DNA of 9,030 bases, from positions 1 through 9,030 of the forward strand of contig CABQHF010000074.1 in assembly GCA_902463905.1 (NCBI GenBank), written 5' to 3'. The position numbers and the translations under genes are program-made. The notes beneath the pieces are model-generated. The model was not told the DNA's origin. It saw only the letters and a program-made list of their open reading frames with translations, and made no database searches. The DNA is from an uncultured Faecalibacterium sp. (GTDB lineage Bacteria > Bacillota > Clostridia > Oscillospirales > Ruminococcaceae). Shown one piece after another: positions 6,255 through 9,030 of this stretch; position 1 is the stretch's first letter; each line of letters begins with the position of its first letter.

Positions 6255-7112
6255 TTATCTTTTCCGGCACTCCCGCGGGGTCATACCGAAGTGTGCCTTG
6301 AACGCCCGGTTGAAGTAGGAGAGGTTCTCAAACCCGCACCGGGAGGCGATGGTCAGTACGGTATCCTCCGTGGTGTGCAGTGCCTCGGCCGCTGCATTGA
6401 GCCGGTATTCCTTGAGGAAGGCCACAAAGCTCTGCCCGGTCATCTGCCGGAACCAGCGCATGAAATGGCTCTCACTGCAGGGCACCAGCCGGGCCGCATC
6501 GGCAATGTGGATCTCCTCCCCGTAGTGTTCCGATGCCCATTGCAGGATCTTTTTCAGCCGCCGGGTGTCGGTCGTTTCCGTCGGCGGCAGATCCTTGCCC
6601 TGCGCGATGAGCAGCGCCAGGAACCGCAGCAGCGCCCCCTTGATAAAAAGTTCATAGCCGGGCTGCTTGGTGCGGTTGGCGTCCTCGGTCTCTCGCAGGC
6701 AGGCGGCCGCCTGCGGGTAGCACAGGTCGTTGGGAGTCAGCCGCCGGGTCAGCGAGAACCGCCCGCTCTGGAGCGGCAGGATGTACTTTTCCGCACAGAG
6801 ATCCTCCGCGCCGCCCAGTAGCTCCAGATCAAAGATGATGTTCTCATATTCCATGGAGCGGCCCTCGGCCTGCCGCAGGGCGTGGAGCGTTCCCGGCGAA
6901 AAGACAAAGATGTCCCCTTCCCGCGCCGGGTAGGTCACAGTGCCCATCTGCACAAGGCCGTTGCCCCGCTTGACAAAGACCAGCTCCATGCTGTCCTGCC
7001 AGTGCAGCGCCACCTGCGGGAAGTCCCCCGGGATGGTACAGGGGTAGATATTGAAGGGGAAGCGCACGGCGCCGTGCCGCTTTGTTTCCTGCAAAGATAA
7101 CGGATTTTCCAT
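6255..7112 (-). CDS. AraC-family transcriptional regulator with N-terminal cupin sensor domain
   Basis: A 285-residue regulator. The N-terminal cupin-like sensor (about residues 20-100) shows MELVFVKRGNG and AREGDIFVFSPGTLHAL, typical of sugar-sensing AraC proteins. The C-terminal domain (about 183-283) has two helix-turn-helices: IADAARLVPCSESHFMRWFR (about 203-222) and TIASRCGFENLSYFNRAFK (about 254-272), ending with the family signature FGMTPRECR. The start is the ATG at 7112, with AGGAGGG seven bases upstream; the frame stays open upstream to 7694, but that is the shadow of glgP. It is divergent from glgP and convergent with lacI. By position it may activate glgP or the maltose genes in response to a sugar. 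The effector and targets are not visible in the sequence, and regulators of this type often act on genes elsewhere. Confidence 0.92.
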   Translation of the reverse strand: MENPLSLQETKRHGAVRFPFNIYPCTIPGDFPQVALHWQDSMELVFVKRGNGLVQMGTVTYPAREGDIFVFSPGTLHALRQAEGRSMEYENIIFDLELLGGAEDLCAEKYILPLQSGRFSLTRRLTPNDLCYPQAAACLRETEDANRTKQPGYELFIKGALLRFLALLIAQGKDLPPTETTDTRRLKKILQWASEHYGEEIHIADAARLVPCSESHFMRWFRQMTGQSFVAFLKEYRLNAAAEALHTTEDTVLTIASRCGFENLSYFNRAFKAHFGMTPRECRKR

Positions 7113-7135
7113 GGCAGCACCCTCCTGATGATAGG

Positions 7136-7165
7136 ATTGTATCACAATCTGCATTGATTTTACAA
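7136..7165 (-). promoter_or_regulatory. Promoter of the AraC-family gene with overlapping palindrome
   Basis: On the minus strand, TTGTAA (7160-7165), an 18-base spacer and TACAAT (7136-7141) form a good promoter, and TG one base before the -10 makes it an extended -10. The palindrome GATTGT-ATC-ACAATC (7135-7149) covers the -10 and could be an operator. Confidence 0.6.
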
Positions 7166-7183
7166 GATTTTGCACGTTTTGTG

Positions 7184-7192
7184 TGGTATATC
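7184..7192 (+). promoter_or_regulatory. Candidate extended -10 for glgP
   Basis: TGGTATATC reads as a TGn-extended -10 element about 50 bases before the glgP start. No good -35 is found at 16-18 bases upstream, which would suit a promoter needing an activator such as the divergent AraC protein. The call is tentative. Confidence 0.35.
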
Positions 7193-7241
7193 TTGAATCA
7201 AAGATGTCAAACCTGCTTTCCATACAAAGGAGGACACGATC

Positions 7242-9030
7242 ATGAACTTTACCGAAACTCTGCAGGCCCTCACAGGCAAGCCGCTGGCTGCCTGCACGGA
7301 TCAGGAACTGTATCTCGCATTGCTGGAGCTCATCCGGCGCAAGAGCGCCGACCGGGTGCAGCCTGTCACCGGCCGCAAACTGTACTATATCAGCGCCGAA
7401 TTCCTCATCGGCAAGCTGCTGTCCAATAACCTCATCAATCTGGGCCTGTACGATGACGCCCGCACCGCGCTGGCTGCCGCCGGAAAGAGCCTTTCCGACA
7501 TCGAGGAAGTGGAGCCGGAACCGTCCCTCGGCAACGGCGGACTGGGCCGTCTGGCCGCCTGCTTCCTGGATTCGCTGGCCACGCTGAACCTGCCCGGCGA
7601 CGGCATCGGCCTGCGGTATCACTTCGGCCTGTTCCGCCAGTCCTTTGAGAACGGCGTGCAAAACGAGAAGCCGGATCCCTGGCTCACCGCCCACAGCTGG
7701 GCTGAAAAGACCAACATCACCTACCCGGTGGAGCTGGCAGGCAAGGCCTACACCGCCCGGCTGTACAAGCTGGCCGTCACCGGCTACGAGGGCCGCACCA
7801 ATACCCTAAACCTGTTCGATCTGGACACCATCGACGAGAGCATCGTCCACGACGGCATCGCCTTTGACAAGACCGCCATCGACAAGAACCTGACCCTGTT
7901 CCTCTACCCGGACGACTCCGACGAGGCGGGCCGCCGCCTGCGGGTGTACCAGCAGTATCTGATGGTCTCGGCCGGTGCCCAGCTCATTCTGGCCGAGTGC
8001 GCCGCCCGCGGCTGCAACTATCACGACCTGGCCGACTACGCTGCCATCCAGATCAACGACACCCACCCCAGCATGGTCATCCCGGAATTGATCCGCCTGC
8101 TGGGTGAAAAGGGCATCGAATTTGACGAGGCCGTGGAGATCGTAACCAAGGCCTGCGCCTACACCAACCACACCATTCTGGCCGAGGCACTGGAAAAGTG
8201 GCCCCGCGCCTATCTGGATGCCGTTGTGCCCCAGCTGATGCCCATTATCGAAAAGCTGGATGCTCTGGCCCGCACCCGCACCAAGGACGAGAGCCTTGCC
8301 ATCATCGACAAGGACGACCGGGTGCACATGGCACACATGGACATCCACTTTACCCACTCCACCAACGGCGTGGCGGCGCTGCACACCGAGATCCTGAAAA
8401 ATTCCGAGCTGCACGGCTTCTACGAGCTGTACCCGGAAAAGTTCAACAACAAGACCAACGGCATCACCTTCCGCCGCTGGCTGCTGGAGTGCGACCCCGC
8501 TCTGACCGCCGAGCTGGAAAAGCGCATCGGCTCCGGCTTCCGCAAGGACGCCGCCGAACTGGAAAAGCTGCTGTCCTATGCGGACGATGAAGCCGTCCTG
8601 AGCGAGCTGACCGCCGTGAAGAAGGCCAACAAGCAGGCATTGGCGGACTGGCTGCTGCGCACCCAGAACGTCACCGTGAACCCGGACGCCGTGTTCGACA
8701 TCCAGTCCAAGCGGCTCCACGAGTACAAGCGCCAGCAGCTGAACCTGCTCTACCTCATCCACCAGTATTACGAGATCAAGGCCGGGCACCTGCCCGCCGT
8801 GCCGCTGGTGAGCATCTTTGGTGCCAAGGCCGCCCCGGCCTACACCATCGCCAAGGATATCATCCACGCCCTGCTGACCCTCTCCAAGGTCATTGCAGCC
8901 GACCCGGAGGTCTCCAAGTGGCTGCAGGTGGTGTTCATTGAGAATTACAACGTCACCGCCGCCGAGAAGCTCATCCCGGCCTGTGATCTCTCCGAGCAGA
9001 TCAGCCTTGCCTCCAAGGAGGCCTCCGGCA
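7242..9030 (+). CDS. glgP: Glycogen/maltodextrin phosphorylase (GT35), 3' end beyond window
   Basis: GlgP removes glucose units from the non-reducing end of alpha-1,4-glucans as glucose 1-phosphate, using pyridoxal phosphate. The frame is open from the ATG at 7242 to the window end, giving 596 complete codons of a family usually about 750-830 residues long. Family motifs run in order: EPSLGNGGLGRLAACFLDSLA (about 93-113), LYPDDSDEAGRRLR (221-234), AIQINDTHPSM (268-278), YTNHTILAEALEKWP (307-321), KFNNKTNGITFRRWL (400-414), FDIQSKRLHEYKRQQLN (485-501) and ENYNVTAAEKLIPACDLSEQISLASKEASG (567-596). The window stops just before the GTGNMK segment carrying the cofactor-binding lysine. AAAGGAGG (7226-7233) is eight bases before the start. 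The N-terminus lacks the phosphorylatable extension of animal enzymes. It is divergent from the AraC regulator and would consume the chains built by MalQ. Confidence 0.96.
   Translation, partial: MNFTETLQALTGKPLAACTDQELYLALLELIRRKSADRVQPVTGRKLYYISAEFLIGKLLSNNLINLGLYDDARTALAAAGKSLSDIEEVEPEPSLGNGGLGRLAACFLDSLATLNLPGDGIGLRYHFGLFRQSFENGVQNEKPDPWLTAHSWAEKTNITYPVELAGKAYTARLYKLAVTGYEGRTNTLNLFDLDTIDESIVHDGIAFDKTAIDKNLTLFLYPDDSDEAGRRLRVYQQYLMVSAGAQLILAECAARGCNYHDLADYAAIQINDTHPSMVIPELIRLLGEKGIEFDEAVEIVTKACAYTNHTILAEALEKWPRAYLDAVVPQLMPIIEKLDALARTRTKDESLAIIDKDDRVHMAHMDIHFTHSTNGVAALHTEILKNSELHGFYELYPEKFNNKTNGITFRRWLLECDPALTAELEKRIGSGFRKDAAELEKLLSYADDEAVLSELTAVKKANKQALADWLLRTQNVTVNPDAVFDIQSKRLHEYKRQQLNLLYLIHQYYEIKAGHLPAVPLVSIFGAKAAPAYTIAKDIIHALLTLSKVIAADPEVSKWLQVVFIENYNVTAAEKLIPACDLSEQISLASKEASG

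Noticed and set aside
7113..7694. N-terminal extension of the AraC-family protein to 479 residues
   Set aside because: The extra 194 residues are antisense to glgP and cross the divergent promoters; the ATG at 7112 has a strong ribosome site and gives the normal family length.
7806..8867. Minus-strand 353-codon open frame opposite glgP
   Set aside because: Repetitive Val/Gly/Gln composition typical of the antisense of GC-rich genes; glgP reads through the full stretch with conserved motifs.
1..9030. CRISPR arrays, tRNA or rRNA genes
   Set aside because: I saw no regularly spaced direct repeats and no tRNA- or rRNA-like sequence outside the coding regions.

Overview
The window looks like chromosomal DNA of a fairly GC-rich low-GC-phylum gut bacterium (Bacillota, Clostridia; most like Faecalibacterium or a close Oscillospiraceae/Ruminococcaceae relative). 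The reasons are strong AGGAGG-type ribosome binding sites, a glucose-family PTS permease, the gene repertoire, and a palindromic intergenic repeat of the GCCAGCTCCCCC / CCTCTCAGTC type that I recall from Faecalibacterium genomes. The species call is inference; no marker gene is present.

Layout: (1) 1-177, the decayed 3' end of a ParB-like partition gene, probably debris of a lost integrative element, interrupted by an in-frame TAG. (2) 222-566 (-), a small KdgF-like cupin with its own promoter. (3) 693-734, a rho-independent terminator closing the next operon. (4) 4765 down to 736 (-), a three-gene operon: PTS EIICB permease, an endonuclease/exonuclease/phosphatase-fold protein best read as maltose 6'-phosphate phosphatase (MapP), and 4-alpha-glucanotransferase MalQ. 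(5) 4766-5054, a divergent control region packed with TTTGCG/CGCAAA half-sites. (6) 5055-6080 (+), a LacI-family repressor. (7) 6096-6218, a MITE-like palindromic element that also supplies terminators for the genes converging on it. (8) 6255-7112 (-), an AraC-family regulator, and (9) from 7242 (+) glycogen/maltodextrin phosphorylase GlgP, cut by the window end.

How the genes work together (inference from families and order): the permease imports maltose or a similar alpha-glucoside as its 6'-phosphate; MapP removes the phosphate; MalQ disproportionates free maltose with maltodextrins, releasing glucose and longer chains; GlgP cleaves the chains to glucose 1-phosphate. This is the PTS-plus-phosphatase route described for Enterococcus faecalis MalT/MapP, but with MalQ and GlgP where E. 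faecalis uses maltose phosphorylase. No 6-phospho-alpha-glucosidase gene is in the window. The LacI protein probably represses both its own gene and the PTS operon; the AraC protein, divergent from glgP, is a candidate second regulator.
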